Part shown: positions 12,353 to 25,329 of the stretch, one piece after another
Position numbering within the stretch: the first letter of the stretch is position 1
How the letters are laid out: every line of letters begins with the position of its first letter
NCBI GenBank assembly: GCA_036583965.1
Contig: JAZBQD010000014.1
Coordinates: forward strand, 44,821,490 to 44,885,489
DNA: 64,000 nt
From: Prunella strophiata
Taxonomy: Eukaryota; Chordata; Aves; Passeriformes; Prunellidae
Reading direction: 5' to 3'
The notes under the pieces: generated by a model
Seen by the model: the letters and a program-made list of their open reading frames with translations, nothing else
Database searches by the model: none
Told to the model about the DNA's origin: nothing
Translations under genes and position numbers: made by a program

Positions 12353-15300
12353 GGAAAAGACATGGACAGGGAAAAGAAGGACATCAGACCCCAAAACAAT
12401 TAGTTCACATATTTTGCAACAAATATAAAATTAATTTTGTGTTTGTTGTCATTTCTATATGCTCTATTCTGAAAACAGTTCACAGTCTTATCTTTTTGTG
12501 TAAGAAGACATACAGCAAATCTCTCATTCACTTTCAAAGTCCTTTCACTCTTTATATTTATAGAACTTACAATGAGCTGTGACTGAAATCTATGGGATCT
12601 TTACCATTTCTCAAAGGAAAGCAGGATTAGATTATTGATTCAGTCTGATTAATATGGATGATGCTTCTGCAGTTACAGAGCTTCTTCAGACTTGTTTTTA
12701 TAGCTGACTGTAGGAATAGAGCAACAAAGATCTGTATTTCTTTGCACACCACACCACAAACATCACATCCATCAAGTTTTCCTTTCCCACTGTCAGATCT
12801 AAACAGAGCCCTTTTGATATGAGATTACTGCTGCTGACGGTAGCCAATCGCTTATAAAACCAACCTCAACATCTTGAAAACAACTTTAAAAAATGAAAAC
12901 AAACATGGCTTCAATTCTGAATAGAATAGTGATCATTCTGTTTTATGTGTATGCCCAAAAGTACAATTCCAACCTGCTTTCACAGAGGGGAATTTGGTGA
13001 TGTGTGTTACTGCCCCAGGGCCTACTTTCACATACTGCACAGCTCTGGCTATGAAGTGTTGTACAAAAATATTTAGTTTTGCTGTGCCTCAGGGGACTTA
13101 CTTTTAATGGAGTCATTGGGGAATGTTCTGTATTTCTCCATTAAAAAGGGCACAGTTTTTCTGAGTTTATAAATAGCTGTGGGTCTCCTTTATCTAACAT
13201 TACATAGTCATATACTATCTCTCTGTTTCATTCTTCTATGTAATGGTTTTTTGTATTCCATTGTTATTAAAGTAGTATAGATGCAAGCATACAGTATGAT
13301 ACAGAATTATTAAAGATTACACTGATTTAGAATTTCTAACCAGTATCACTTCCTCACCCTACTGACCCTACAAGATGCCTGCAAGCAAAAATGAATTTGA
13401 TTCCAAGCATTTTCCATTAAAATTTACCCTGATAAAGTAGACTATAGTCATTAGTCAAGTTTCTACATATTATGAACAGGTGGTGTTCTCAATCTGCTCA
13501 ATATATTCTAACACACCAAGGACCAGACTGCAATACTCTCCCCCCACACTGGGAGCACATTTTTCTTTTTACAAAAGCTCTTTATCCACTGGAATTTCTT
13601 GTGGAATAACAGGCCACAGTGTTTCATAGCTGAAGTGTAGAATAGCTTGGCCTATATGAGGTGCTGGTATTCGGATTTTTTAATTAGCTCTGTGAAAAAT
13701 GGTGTATTTTCTTGTTGCATTACTCTAAATTTGTCATTATCCCCTTTTCCCTCCCTCATCTTAAGGGTAGATGAAAATAAGGAACCCTACATGGGATTAT
13801 AGTGGCTACTTATAGGCTAAGCAGCCCTGCACACCTATCAGCTAAGGGATAATATATGTGCTACCCACTTATGGGCAAATCCTTTTTACCATCTTGGAGT
13901 GCAGTGGTGGTTTGGGGTTTTTTGCCTTTTGATGGAATTCTTTGAACTCTCTTCTGTCAAGGAGTATTTGTGTAATTTTCAATTTTTTTTTTTTTTAATG
14001 TAAAAGAGTAATAGTAGGTTTTCAATAGAATATAGTTTTATCCTTAATAATATGTGTGATGCTTTTTCTTACCTCTCTTTTTCATTTCCTTGATTTTTAC
14101 TTTTGTTGTTACATTTTGGCAGGCAAAGAAAAGGATGGCATAGTTACCAAATCTTTGGAGTAGCAGAGAGTAGAGGAGAATTTTAATGCAGGAAATTTAA
14201 GTTTAGAATCATGAAATCTGAAAGAGAAAGGGAACTCAATATGGCAGAAACATTAAATGCATGATTCTTGCTAGTGATATTACTGGAATTAAATATGAAA
14301 CTTACAAGGGGATTTGAGAACTGAAGCTGTGAAAGACAGTACTAAACTCTTACAGGGAAATGGCTTGTAATTTTGTGATTGGAGAAAACCTCAGGATGCT
14401 GCATTATGAGAACATAATACTGGAAGTACATTCTTTCTCCTCTGAGAAATACACATTAAGGAACTAACATAGATAAGATAGGGAAATGTGGTGAAGTTAC
14501 CACATCAAGAGAAACATTATGAGGCTGAGAGAGAGGCTTCATTTCCCATGACAGGGTATAGAACACAGTGTGAAATAATGTTCTGAGCTGAGAAACACAT
14601 TATTGGGACAGGTAAAATTTAGTCTGTGATCTTAACCTTAGTTGCTGTGACTACAAAACCCTTTAACACATTTTATTCTGTACAGTGAAGATGGATGTAG
14701 AGCAGGCACCTAATCCTGAAAATGATGTGCTAGGATTACATACAATGAAATGGAACCATTAGAGGAATGGACCAAAATATTATACAATTTATACAGGCTT
14801 TATAAGTTAAAACATACACTTATTCATCTCCACTTGTGTCAAATAAACTTCAGTGTTATGAGGAATCAGCTACCAAGTGACAATAAGGTTGTCCTGAATC
14901 TAAAAGTAAAGATCGACAAAGCATTGACTTCAGAAAATTTGAGACATGGAAAAAAATTAATAGTTTGAAGTGTCCTATAAATAACCATGATGAAAATCTG
15001 AAATAATCTCACTTCTACTAGAAACATTAGAATCAAACCCTGCATCCTAACACTATTGCCAGTTTTAATCCATCTTTATTAATAGCAGCTTACTTGGATA
15101 ATCAAAGTCACTGCTAGTGTAAGTGTAAAAATGTTAAATTTTTTTAAAGGAATAATTTAGAATAATTTACTAGTGCAGTCTATACTTTAACAATATTCTA
15201 GAAATAAAGAAGTAATTTAGCTAAAAATGAAAGTTTTCCATAAAATTCTTGTTGAGATCTTTAGAGTCAGTTGCATATTCTTTTTTATACTATTTTTATG

Positions 15301-15484
15301 AGGCTAGAAATTATTGCTAACCTCAGGGTAGATCTAAAAGTTGTACTGCATCCTCTGCCAGGATATGAGAAAAAATAAATAGTGGTGCAGAGACATTTGC
15401 ATCACTTCTCACCTCCCACAAGCAGACCAGTGCCCAGTCTGACTCCAAGAAGTAGTGTGTTTGGAAAAACCAAACCCCCAATTT
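12353..15484. other. Unique non-coding sequence
   Basis: No gene is recognised; the longest frame is 72 codons (14750-14968) without a domain. A T-rich run lies near 13983-13997. The remainder is ordinary AT-rich unique sequence. Confidence 0.55.
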
Positions 15485-15755
15485 CTTTGTTGCTGAACAT
15501 GGTGTTATAAGGTTTGGAATCTTCTTTTGGTAATTTTGGGCCAGCTGTCCTGATGGTGCCCCCTCCCATTCTCCTGCTCACCCCCAGCCTTCTTGCTGGT
15601 AGTGAGGCAGAGGGAGAAATGGAGAAAATCTTATTGCAATTGCTCAGCAGTAGATAAATGTGGGTCTGTGTCAACACTGCTTAGTCACAGATTGAAAGCA
15701 GCATCATACTGGCTGCTATGAACAGACCTGACCCCATCCCAGCCAGACCCCCCCA
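15485..15755 (-). mobile_element. Avian ERV LTR fragment (5' half), minus strand
   Basis: Read on the minus strand, this starts with a form of the TGGCTGGGAT...GAG motif (plus-strand CCCATCCCAGCCAGAC near 15735). It continues through a block with CAGCAAGAAGGCTGGGGGTG and ACAGCTGGCC-type sequence, in the order I recall for a common avian endogenous-retrovirus LTR. Only the U3-like 5' part is preserved; the TATA/R/U5 side (to the left) is missing or too diverged to see. Many substitutions indicate an old copy. A 91-codon frame across it (15402-15677) is accidental. The partner copy at 31873-32075 keeps the opposite half. The family name is not certain; the identification comes from pattern memory. 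Confidence 0.72.
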
Positions 15756-18700
15756 CACTCTCATTGCAGAAATTATAACTCTGTAATGGCAGAGGTGTTC
15801 ATCTAAGACATAAAAAGCATGAACACCAATGAAAATTATTACTGATGACAGTCATTACCATACAAAACTTATTCTCAAAATACTTAATGCTAAATGGCAG
15901 CTCTTAAGAGAACTGAATAATAAAAGAGCTATAAACACAGCCCTTGGAGGGTTTTTAATATTCTGCTCAATTTTCCTTTTGTCCCTCTCATCCTTTCTTC
16001 CTTGGAAGATGTCTTGATGATATAAGAAGTCTTATGTGCCATATGCAGGAGAGTAAGGGATTAATGTGGCAGATCTAACCAGTCTTCCAGAGATACCTGT
16101 CCTTGATTGCCTGCTCCTCCCTCCTGCTGGAGCTCCTTCACAGGTAGGGGGGACAGAACAAAGTGTCTGCCCATGCCTTAGCTGTAGGGTGATAGTCTGT
16201 AATCAATCTTAAAGCCACCTCTCCATGTCACTTCAGTTAAGCTGCAGGATGCTGTGCAGACACACCTGCGGCACAAAACCCTTCCAGCTGACTCTATTGC
16301 AGCAGTAGCAATTTCTAAGACAAGGATCCAGAGACTCCTTGGACTGACAAGGTTTCACAAGTGCTTCTGTGACCCTGCATAAGGCATTAGAGTAATCATT
16401 AGGTTATCCTCACTTTCTAGGTGGCCAAAATGGTTTGGAAAGCATTATGGGCTGTTTAATACAGTGTGATTTTCAATGCTTATGGCATTTATTAATTTAT
16501 AGAATAAATTATGCATTTCTTACAGCTTTGCATTTCTTAATTAATCAGTTGAATGATTAAAGTTCATGTCAATTGTCCTATGGTAAACAGGCAAATCAAA
16601 TCTTTATCTATACTGGAACAAACAGGACTACTTTTGTCCTTGCCTGAAGGGATAATGTCATTACCTTGAGCTTACATCTATCATTACCATCAGTTAATTA
16701 AAATGAAGAAAAGCTTTAAATGTCCTCACCCTCACTTATCATTCAGAACTTCTTCAAGTGTTACAGCAACTGTCAATCACTTCAGTCCTTCAAAAATATG
16801 CATAAGAATGATTACAAGTATTTTTTCAATAGGTTCAGCAGCAGAAGGTGGTGAGTCCTTTCTGTGCATCTAAAAAAAAACTTTCACAGGCTCCTTCTAA
16901 TCTCACTTTCTGTGTTGAAATCTTTGTCTTGGAGAGCTGTGCTCTGCTACTTCAGCTACAGATATGGCTAAAAAGTTCTGATAAACAAGGAAACAAAAGC
17001 ATAACAATACTTCATATAAACCATTATTTTAAAAAGTTTCTTAATAAGACAGATGTGTTATTTAATGTAATAATTTTTTAATTTTTATAATATTTGTCAA
17101 AATAAACATAATTCCAATTCTTGTTTCCTAAAGTCTAACACCCACACCTTTGCAATAGCTAGGTCTGAAGAGATAAGGTGTGGGCTTTCTGTAATCACAA
17201 AAGAAAAAGCATATTTTCATTAGCTTTTATAATGAAAATAAATTCATTATTTTCATTTTTCACAGCTTTTGATTTGTTGTGGATAAAAGTTTTCTTTCTT
17301 TGGGAATGCAAAAGGGTTGCTGAAAAAATAGTGATAGAAAAGTATGGGTGAGTGAAACAGCAACCAGCTGTGGAAAGGCTAGCTGCTGGGAAAAGGCAGC
17401 TAACATGCAAAATTAATTCCCATTCTACACAGGGCAAAAATCACCTCTGGAAATTATATCCTATGTGTAAACTCTGTGGGTGTTCACATATACACATAAA
17501 ATACAGCAAACAAGAGACTTGCTTATAAATGCCAAATCCTTTTAGTGTAACCCTAGTGGTTTATAAATAAATGCTTGATTATAATCCTGGAGTGGGTTTC
17601 TAGGAGCAGAGAACACTGAAAGTTGTTTTGAGCAACCTTTGGCCTCTGTTTGCAGTATTCAATAAATAAAATGTCATACACATCAACATCAAACACAACA
17701 TTTCAACAGAAACCCACTTTAGCACGAAATCCACCATAAGAATCACTCTGATTTTTGTATATTTTTTCCCCTTTAAAATTGTGGAAATAATAGCATTTTG
17801 CAGTAGTGGTGTAACAATGATAATTCTCTAGATATAGAAAAAGAACAAGCTGTATAAAGTAGCGTTGTTTTTTCCTAGACACGTGGCTGCACCTGGAAGA
17901 AAAAGCAGAACTTGTCAGGCAAATAAGCTTTCCAGATGCCATCCAGGTGTAGAAGTAATGTAGTTCAAGCTAAGTGCAGGCTGGGAATAATTGCTCTCAG
18001 TTTACCTCAGTTACGTTAATAAGAAAATCCAAGAAGGAAAGTAGGTGTCTGGTATCAACGAGGCAGAGGGGCAGAGGGAAGAAACAATGTTTCCTGTTAA
18101 TGAGAGACACAGCGTTGCCCTCTGCAACTGGAAGTAGCACAAATCATAAATGTGTCATGAAACTAGTGTTTCCACTAAGTCAAATGTTTTTGGTGTCCAG
18201 TGAAATAAAGAATTATAGGTCAGAACCTCTGTTGAGGCTGAAATTGTTTTGAGTTTACGGCTCTTCCTTAAGCTTGAGAGGTGAGAGATGGTGTGGATCT
18301 TTAGTGAAAAATGTCCTTTTTCCCCGTTGCTAACCAGCTGTATCAGCCTTACACGTGTCTGTCTGTGAGGTTATTCTGCTCTGCAGGAGTTTGGCTTCAT
18401 TCACAAGAGACATTTTAATGCATCAGATAAAGCATTTCTGGAGTATGAACACCCCTAGCTCATTTAGGGTTGGGCATGGGATATGGGCTGACCAAAACCA
18501 AGACAATGAAGTTAACATTCCTTTTGTTTTCCAGCTGACTAGTAAGAAAATGAAAATAACATTCATAAACTAAATTTCTTTCAGAATCTTCGACTCTTTC
18601 AGAAGAGAGCAGAAGTACTTTACTCATAATCTAAACAAGGTGTCGGGTTCTGCACACCTCTTTTCATTTGAGTTATGTGGTATTTTGATAGTGGTGCAGT

Positions 18701-19285
18701 GTTGCATATACAGCCTAAATTTGCTTTGACTGGATTCTCCATTAGTTTGTCCATAACATCAAATTTAACGAAAACTCTTGATATTTGCTAAGCAGTTGAA
18801 CCAAAGGGAGACTGGTTCATGATCACTGATGTTAGGCTTATGGCATTTCTGTACATGGGGTCTTTCTTCATTTGGGAGTGCAACAGCAGTTTCTTCAAAA
18901 GATTGATTAAAATAAAAAATGTTACAATTCCACTATTTATAAATTAAAAATAAAGGACTTGCTTCACATGAATTTTCTGAGTGCTGTTTTTAAGCAAAAT
19001 AATTGCTATTTTCTCTTTCAGCATCATATTTTATGGCTGTCGAACAGCCATATCAATACTTGAGAGGAAACAACACAGATGTGTGAAGGATTATTTAAAT
19101 GCAGCAAAACACTTTGTCTTGAAGTAACTGAAAGAACAAAGAAGGCACAGTATTTCCCAAAAATACATGCTATCTGATCATATTGACCTAATAATTAAAT
19201 CAATACAGCAACTGAACTTTTCAGGACAATGAGAAAGGGCACCTAAACCAGAAGAATTGCAAAGGAGCACCTTGGAGCATTTAAT
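15756..19285. other. Unique non-coding sequence
   Basis: No gene is recognised; the longest frame is 92 codons (17974-18252) without a domain. The 16020-16330 part is relatively GC-richer and could be an unrecognised old repeat. AT-rich blocks with TAAT cores occur at about 16460-16570. A 9-bp-arm hairpin (TATGGCTGT, loop CGA) lies at 19032-19052. Confidence 0.5.
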
Positions 19286-19307
19286 AGAACAGAACAGAAC
19301 AGAACAG
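19286..19307 (-). repeat. CR1 3'-terminal pentamer array
   Basis: Four AGAAC units plus AG; on the element's own strand this reads (GTTCT)n. It sits exactly where CR1 copies end in short tandem repeats, so it is the 3' tail of the CR1 copy at 19286-20725. A pentamer differs from the usual ATTCTRTG octamer seen in the other copies of this window. Confidence 0.7.
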
Positions 19308-20725
19308 TCTGTTTCAGTTAGAAGGGATGTACAATGACCATCTACTACAGCTGCCTGACAAATTTAGGGCTATACAGAAGTTAAATTGTGTTACTCAGGG
19401 CATTTTCCAATTGTCTCTTAAACACTGACAGACTTAGAGCATTGACCATCTCTCTAGGAAGCCTGTTTCAGTGTTTGACCACCATCTTGGTAAAGAAATT
19501 TTACCTAATCTAGTCTGATCCTCTCCTGACACAGCCTTGAACCATTCCCATAAATCTTATCACTGAATCCCAGGGAGAAGAGTTCAGCACCTCCCTTTTC
19601 CCATCTTTCCCTCCTCAGCAAGCCATAGAAAGCAATGAGATCACTCCTCAGTTGCTTCTTCTCTGAACTACAGAAACCCCAAGTCCTCAACTGCTGCTCA
19701 GTGGACATCCCTTCCACCATTTTTACCAGCTTTCCTTTCTTCCTCTGGACATATTTAAGGACTTAGCATGTTTCTCAATTAGTGGGGCCCAGAACTGTGC
19801 ACATCACTCAATGCTGAAAACAGTGGGATAATCAACTCTTTTGACGAGGTTGTGATACTATGCTTGATGCACCCCAGGATGGAATTTGTCCTCTGGGCTG
19901 CCAGGACATGCTGCTGACTCACATTGAGCCTGCTGTCAGAGAGCACCTGCAGGGCCCTTTCTGCAGGACTTCTTCCCAGCTGCTCCTCTCCCAATTCATT
20001 TTTATGCCTGGTGTTATGCCATCCTACCTACAGAATTCCGTCATTCAATATTGAATTTTATCCCATTAACCATACTCTAAAGGTCCAATCAATCTAGATC
20101 CCTCTGCAAGGCAAACAGCCCTTTGTGAAACCATGTTAAATGACTTTGATCATTGCATTGTCCTTTAAATGCCTTTCAACAGGACCAGCATGATCTCCTC
20201 CAGAATTTTTTTAGAAAGTAAGGTTAGAGTAACAGGGCTGTAGTTTTCTGAGTCCCTTATGCCATTCTTGTAAACTGAGATAACATTGACTGGCTTCCAG
20301 TCAGCAGGACCCTCCCCACACTCCCAAGAACTTGGCTGATGGATGATGGAGAGGGATCGTGCAGTAAGGTCCATTATCTCCTTCAGTACTCCAGGATGAA
20401 ATCCACCAGGTTCTATGGACTTGAGAACATTCAGCTCATACAATTTCAGGGTTCAAAGCCAGTCAAAAGTTCCCACAGTTATGGTGCTTCACTTCAAGTG
20501 ACTGAGCAGCCCAAGGTCTACCATTAACTTTAAAAACTGTGGGAAAAAAACATTGAGTTCTTCTGCATTTTCTTTGTCCCTATTGGTCAGGTGGCCATCT
20601 GCAACAAGTATGAGACTAATATTTTCCTGAGACCTTCTCTCACTATTAATATACTTTAAAAAGCCTATTTTTGTGCTAGATAATTCTACTGTTTTGTGAA
20701 AAAAAAATACTGTACAGCCCATGAG
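19286..20725 (-). mobile_element. CR1 LINE, internally deleted, minus strand
   Basis: This is a 1.4-kb chicken-repeat-1 non-LTR retrotransposon relic, 5'-truncated. Its ORF2 is recognisable in pieces on the minus strand. Piece one is 20722-20489, with the pre-RT stretch IGFLKYINSERRSQEN. Piece two is 20443-20165, the N-terminal part of reverse transcriptase, with SWECGEGPADWKPVNVISVY and NYSPVTLTLLSKKILE. Piece three is 19994-19779, the post-RT region, with DSRLNVSQQH and ELIIPLFSAL. Piece four is 19720-19505, with RTWGFCSSEKKQLRSDLIAF. Between pieces two and three, near 20125-20130, the catalytic RT core (the xADD region) is absent, so the element lost that part by internal deletion. Stops and frameshifts elsewhere make it dead. 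The 3' end is at the left edge and terminates in four AGAAC units (19286-19307). Confidence 0.9.
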
Positions 20726-22990
20726 GATTTTTTACTGAATGTTCCTTAATCTTTCTCCCATTGAATAAACAGGAGGAGTGATTAGATGCTTTACTTCCAT
20801 CTCTGGCAAAACTTCTGTAGAAAAGCTGTCAAACTTGGATATAAGTGCAGGGAGAAATATAGAGTTAGTTCCTTTTCTACTGCCTTGCTTTGAGTCTCTT
20901 AGATAATTTTTTTTTTTTTTCAATTTCATATATAGAAGTATTTTCATGAGCAAAGTTCTCAAGATATTTGATGTAGTCAGTGCACTCCTTGAGAGAATGC
21001 AGTACCTAGAGGCACATCCTGGTGTCTCATACTTAACATCATCTTACTCCTCTGTTGTTCCATTATAGTAAGTACATACATTCATAAAATTAAGATCAAG
21101 TTAAAATTAGTGAAGTGTCTCAGTTTGGCCCCTACTATTTCCATTCCTTTATGATCTGTAAGAAATCAAATTCCTTTTCATGGTGCTCCAAAGTGTCAAA
21201 CACCTCTGTTATAGCAGGGTGTTTATGTAGTATATGAGTTTCCTTAAATGATCCAAAATAAATTTTATAAACTATTAATGTGCTGTAAAAGTAATTTGTA
21301 TTCTTTCTTGACATTTCCTGTTGAAAGTGTCATGCAGGTAAAGGTCAGCTTCTAAACATTGCCAATAAAATTCTCTTCAGAAGATTAAATTGAATAATTT
21401 GCAGCAAAGTAACTGCAATTTTTTATTATACCTTAAATGTTATGGTGACACATAAGAAATCTGCCCAAGCAATTCCATTGTGTAAATCAACTAATGTCTG
21501 TAGTTTCTCTCACATTTTCATAATCAAATACAAATTTCACACAAGGAATAAATGTCAGCTAGTAAATTTTTGAATGTCATAAACATATTCATGAGTTCTA
21601 CTCTAAATATTTTAGTACATAATAAAGGGAATAGATACACCTCTTATCCATAAAATACAGATTTATGTCAAAGCAAACCCCTGAGTTTTATAACCCTACT
21701 AATAGTATTTTAAATCCAAGTTGAGCTATGATACATAATCAGTTGTTAGTTAGGCCATTAGACCATACCAGCTGCACCACAGTGTTAAGGCCCAATAAGA
21801 GATGACTGTAATTGGTGTAATCTAAACACATTAGCTAAAAACTGCAATAAATATTTAAACTATGCAAAATATTTAAGTTATGCACTTGACAATTTTAACT
21901 TAATTTGCACAGATGCTCCATTTAGATACCTGATTTTGTGTTGACTATTGTACATTATTTTAGATTTCAGCTCTTTTCACTTTCCTGATAGTGCAGGTAA
22001 TGTAGTGATCAAGTATTATCTTATGAAGTTAGCTCTGAATTTCAGTGATTAAATTAAATTCCATGTGCAGACCTGCCATGGAGCTTAAACTTCACTTAAG
22101 GGTAGTCTGCAAATGCAGATAAGCAGATGAACTTATGGATCATTTCTGAAGAGGATTCATAGGACATTCTTAAACAAATATGTGAGATGATTAACAGGCT
22201 ACCAGGCATTCTGGACAGAATGTATCTCACAGATATAGTCACTGGTATCCTGCCAAAACTGCATGCAGTAAAAGAAGCCCTGTTAAGAAAGAGAAATAAA
22301 ATAAAACCTGAACTTGTCCAGATGGTTAAAAAAGATCATATTGAATAAATTCAGAGACCAGCACACTGGTCTAACTGTATGGCTACTGCTTTTAAACTGA
22401 AATGACTTGAAGATTGAAACAATCATCAAATATGCTCCAAGTAGAAGGTCACTTCAATCTTAAGAATGCAGATTATGTCTAGCATTTTACATGTATCAAG
22501 AATATCAGAAGTCTTTTATTTTGTGGAAAGAACCCAAAGTACCTTATCTGCAAGGACATTAGTAAGTGATTTATATTTTATGTTTTATTTTATAATTTAA
22601 TGTAACATAATCTCTTCTCACTTGTTTTTATTTATTCTAAGTAATCTGTAAGGGGGTTAGTATTCTAACAATTAATATATACCGACAATAGTGAGAAAAC
22701 TGGATTGTTGTTCTATTTATGTCATCTGGAGACATTTTCCTGCAATGAGGGCACAAATTATTTTTTTGGCCCTTGACAGAGGTCTGCTGAGTCTAGGGCC
22801 CAGTGCTTGGTAAGATAAAGCACTAATGTCAAATTCCTGACTGGCAGCAGGCCCTACGGGGATACACTGAAATTTCTGTCAGGACAATATATCAGAATGG
22901 TCAAAGAGCTGCTTCTCATCACATTGCATTTCAGCTTGTATGAAGCAGACACTTCTGGATCCTTGTGGAGAGGTGTTGTAAAGATGACAT
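20726..22990. other. Unique non-coding sequence between two CR1 copies
   Basis: No gene is recognised. Frames are 76 codons or less. The sequence immediately right of 20726 might still be 5' CR1 but no ORF2 similarity can be seen. AT-rich unique DNA at about 21740-21960 has the look of conserved non-coding sequence, but this cannot be tested here. Confidence 0.5.
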
Positions 22991-23200
22991 GAATCATAGA
23001 ATAATGGTTTGGATTTAAAAAATCTTCTAGTTCCAGTCTCTGTGTCATGGGCAGGGACACCTCCCACTAGACCAATTTGCTCAGAGACCCATCCAGCCTG
23101 GCCTTGAACACATCCAGGGATGAGACATCCACAACTTCTCTGAGAATCTGTTCCAGTGCCTCGCCACCCTCATAGTGAAGAACTTCTTAAAGTAGCTCTG
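22991..23200 (-). mobile_element. CR1 LINE 3' end, minus strand
   Basis: The 3' terminus lies at the left edge (plus-strand AATCATAGAATAATGG, complementary to a CR1 terminal octamer repeat). It is followed by the CATGGGCAGGGACACCTCCC and TCCAGCCTGGCCTTGAACAC blocks typical of the CR1 3' region. On the minus strand the translation keeps the ORF2 C-terminal segment KKFFTMRVARHWNRFSEKLW, broken by a frameshift just after it. This is a 5'-truncated, dead copy, somewhat better preserved than the other CR1 copies here. Confidence 0.92.
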
Positions 23201-25329
23201 AAAGACACTGAGAGACCTACAAAACACGTCTGAGTCAGAGAAGGACTGGCTATCAAATCTGGACATATCCATTCTAAGCTCTCAAAAATCTCAGAAAATC
23301 TCACAAGTAGAAGAGGGTTAAGACAGTTTCTTTATAGTTTTGGGATACTCCAGATATGTGATAAGATGGGCAACAGCTACAAGATTTGCTATCTCCCTAT
23401 TTAGGAAAACTGAAATATTTACCATCATAAACTGTTTTGCGTATTTGGAGTAAAGAAGTTTTTCTAGATAGCCATCTGCATCCTTCTTCTGTCTCTACAA
23501 TAGGTAGAGACAAAATTTTATGATTTAGCTGTAGTTTGTATGCAAAGAAGAAATAGCATCACTTTCTCAGCATCCAGAATAGTTTTGTGTGTGTTGGGCA
23601 CATAAAGAAAATCAACCTAACTTTAATTTGCATGAAAACTATCTGGACAAGAGGTGACAAATTCTCCACAATGTCGAAAATTAGACTGATCTTATTAAAA
23701 CCTTTCTTTGAGAAAAACCCATACTTGACACTAAATAATTCAGCCTACATAATAACTACATATTTTATATTGGCTATTATATCTACACATTTAGAACAGG
23801 AACAGGAGAACTGTGTAATCTTTGCAATTCTTTGTGCAGATATTCTGAAGGAAACTTTTTACAGAAATAATCAAAATTATGTGAAATAATTTAGTTTTTC
23901 TGATGTATTCTATATTTCAAGCATTTTTCTTCGGCAATGACTAAATTATCCATTAGAAATTTGTCAAATAAATGATTTCACTTGTGATATAACAAGTGCT
24001 GTCTTTTAAAATTAAACTTGATTCTGATGAGGCTATTAGTGTCTCTTTGATAAAGAACTGCCTAATAATTTTGCTGCTACTACGTAAGTGATTACAGGTG
24101 TCACTGTAAAACTTCAGTATTAAAAAGTCATATTGTCAAGTGGGTTTAAAAGTACCTATTCTCTAATATAGTGATAATTCACATAGAATTAACTAAAACA
24201 ATTCAAACAATAAATTGCTGTCAGTGTATAGTTAGGATAAAAGGTATTGCTCTGTTGAATCTTTAGATATAGGGTTTATATTTCTGCATTTGAAGTGGCA
24301 AAAGGATACTTGGAAATATTAGTAGTTACAGGCCATGAATAGAAATTTATTTTTGTATCCTTAGCAATGTGAAGCATGAGGCAAGGGAGTTTTTAAAGTA
24401 AATGTTCAAGCCTGAACTTTTTTGAATGACTTTGTGTTGGGCTGGATCTTCATCTAAGAAGGAATTTTTAAATTTTAGGATATTGCTTAATCATTACCTC
24501 ATCGATTAAAAATTTCATTGGTGGAAGAAAGACAGCCACATATTCCAGCCAAGAACTTGGTTTAAATAAGAATGCAAGAATCAGAAGACTTTTGAAGCTA
24601 AATAACTTTGTTTTGTTTGTTTGTTGCTGGGTATGATAAAGCAGACATTCAATGTTTTATTTAAAATCAAGAGCACAATTTTAAGGACAAAAACTTTGTC
24701 TTATAGCAGGATAGTCCTGTTTTAATTTCTTCCTTTTTATGATGAAACAGATTTGGAGAAAGTGAGTGATCATGACCAATGGAGCAGAGCCAGGTACCAG
24801 CAGGGAACAGATTATTAGACCTCTATGGCATAGGAGAAAATGGGTTGCTAGCATCTGTGTCAGAGAGGTCAGGGGCAATTGAAGACACTATCACCAGTGC
24901 TCGTTTAGAAGAAAATCATTAACACTCACGAATTTTACACAGCTTTATCTCCAAGGTATCTACATTATCCACTATACTGAAATATGCCTAATGAAAAAGA
25001 TGTATAGGGGATCACAGAGTCTGTGTGCTCCAAAAGATTTGACACCCAGAGTCAACAGTAGCCTATTTTTCAAAAATAACCACTGATCTACCAGACCTGA
25101 TCCTTAGTGAGTCTGCAAAGTCCATCACAAGAACAAGCTGAACACTAAAATTCGTAATTCCAGGTGCAGTACGTATGAGCTCAAGACACATGCCAGTTTT
25201 AAAGTATACTCATTTTCTCATTCCATCCCAAACTCAGCTTGATGCTTCCCATCAGTACAGACAGAATTTAAAGTTATCATCTCACCAGTGGTTTGGCTTA
25301 GTCTGTGGGAAGGGAATTGAATAGAGAGG
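23201..25329. other. Unique non-coding sequence
   Basis: No gene is recognised. The longest frame is 100 codons (23587-23889, plus), rich in Ile, Thr and Asn and with no domain, as expected by chance in AT-rich DNA. The first 70 bp beyond the CR1 copy (to 23270) may be diverged CR1. Confidence 0.5.

Noticed and set aside
20732..20962. Extension of the CR1 copy to the right of 20725
   Set aside because: The minus-strand translation there does not resemble CR1 ORF2, so the element boundary was set at about 20725.
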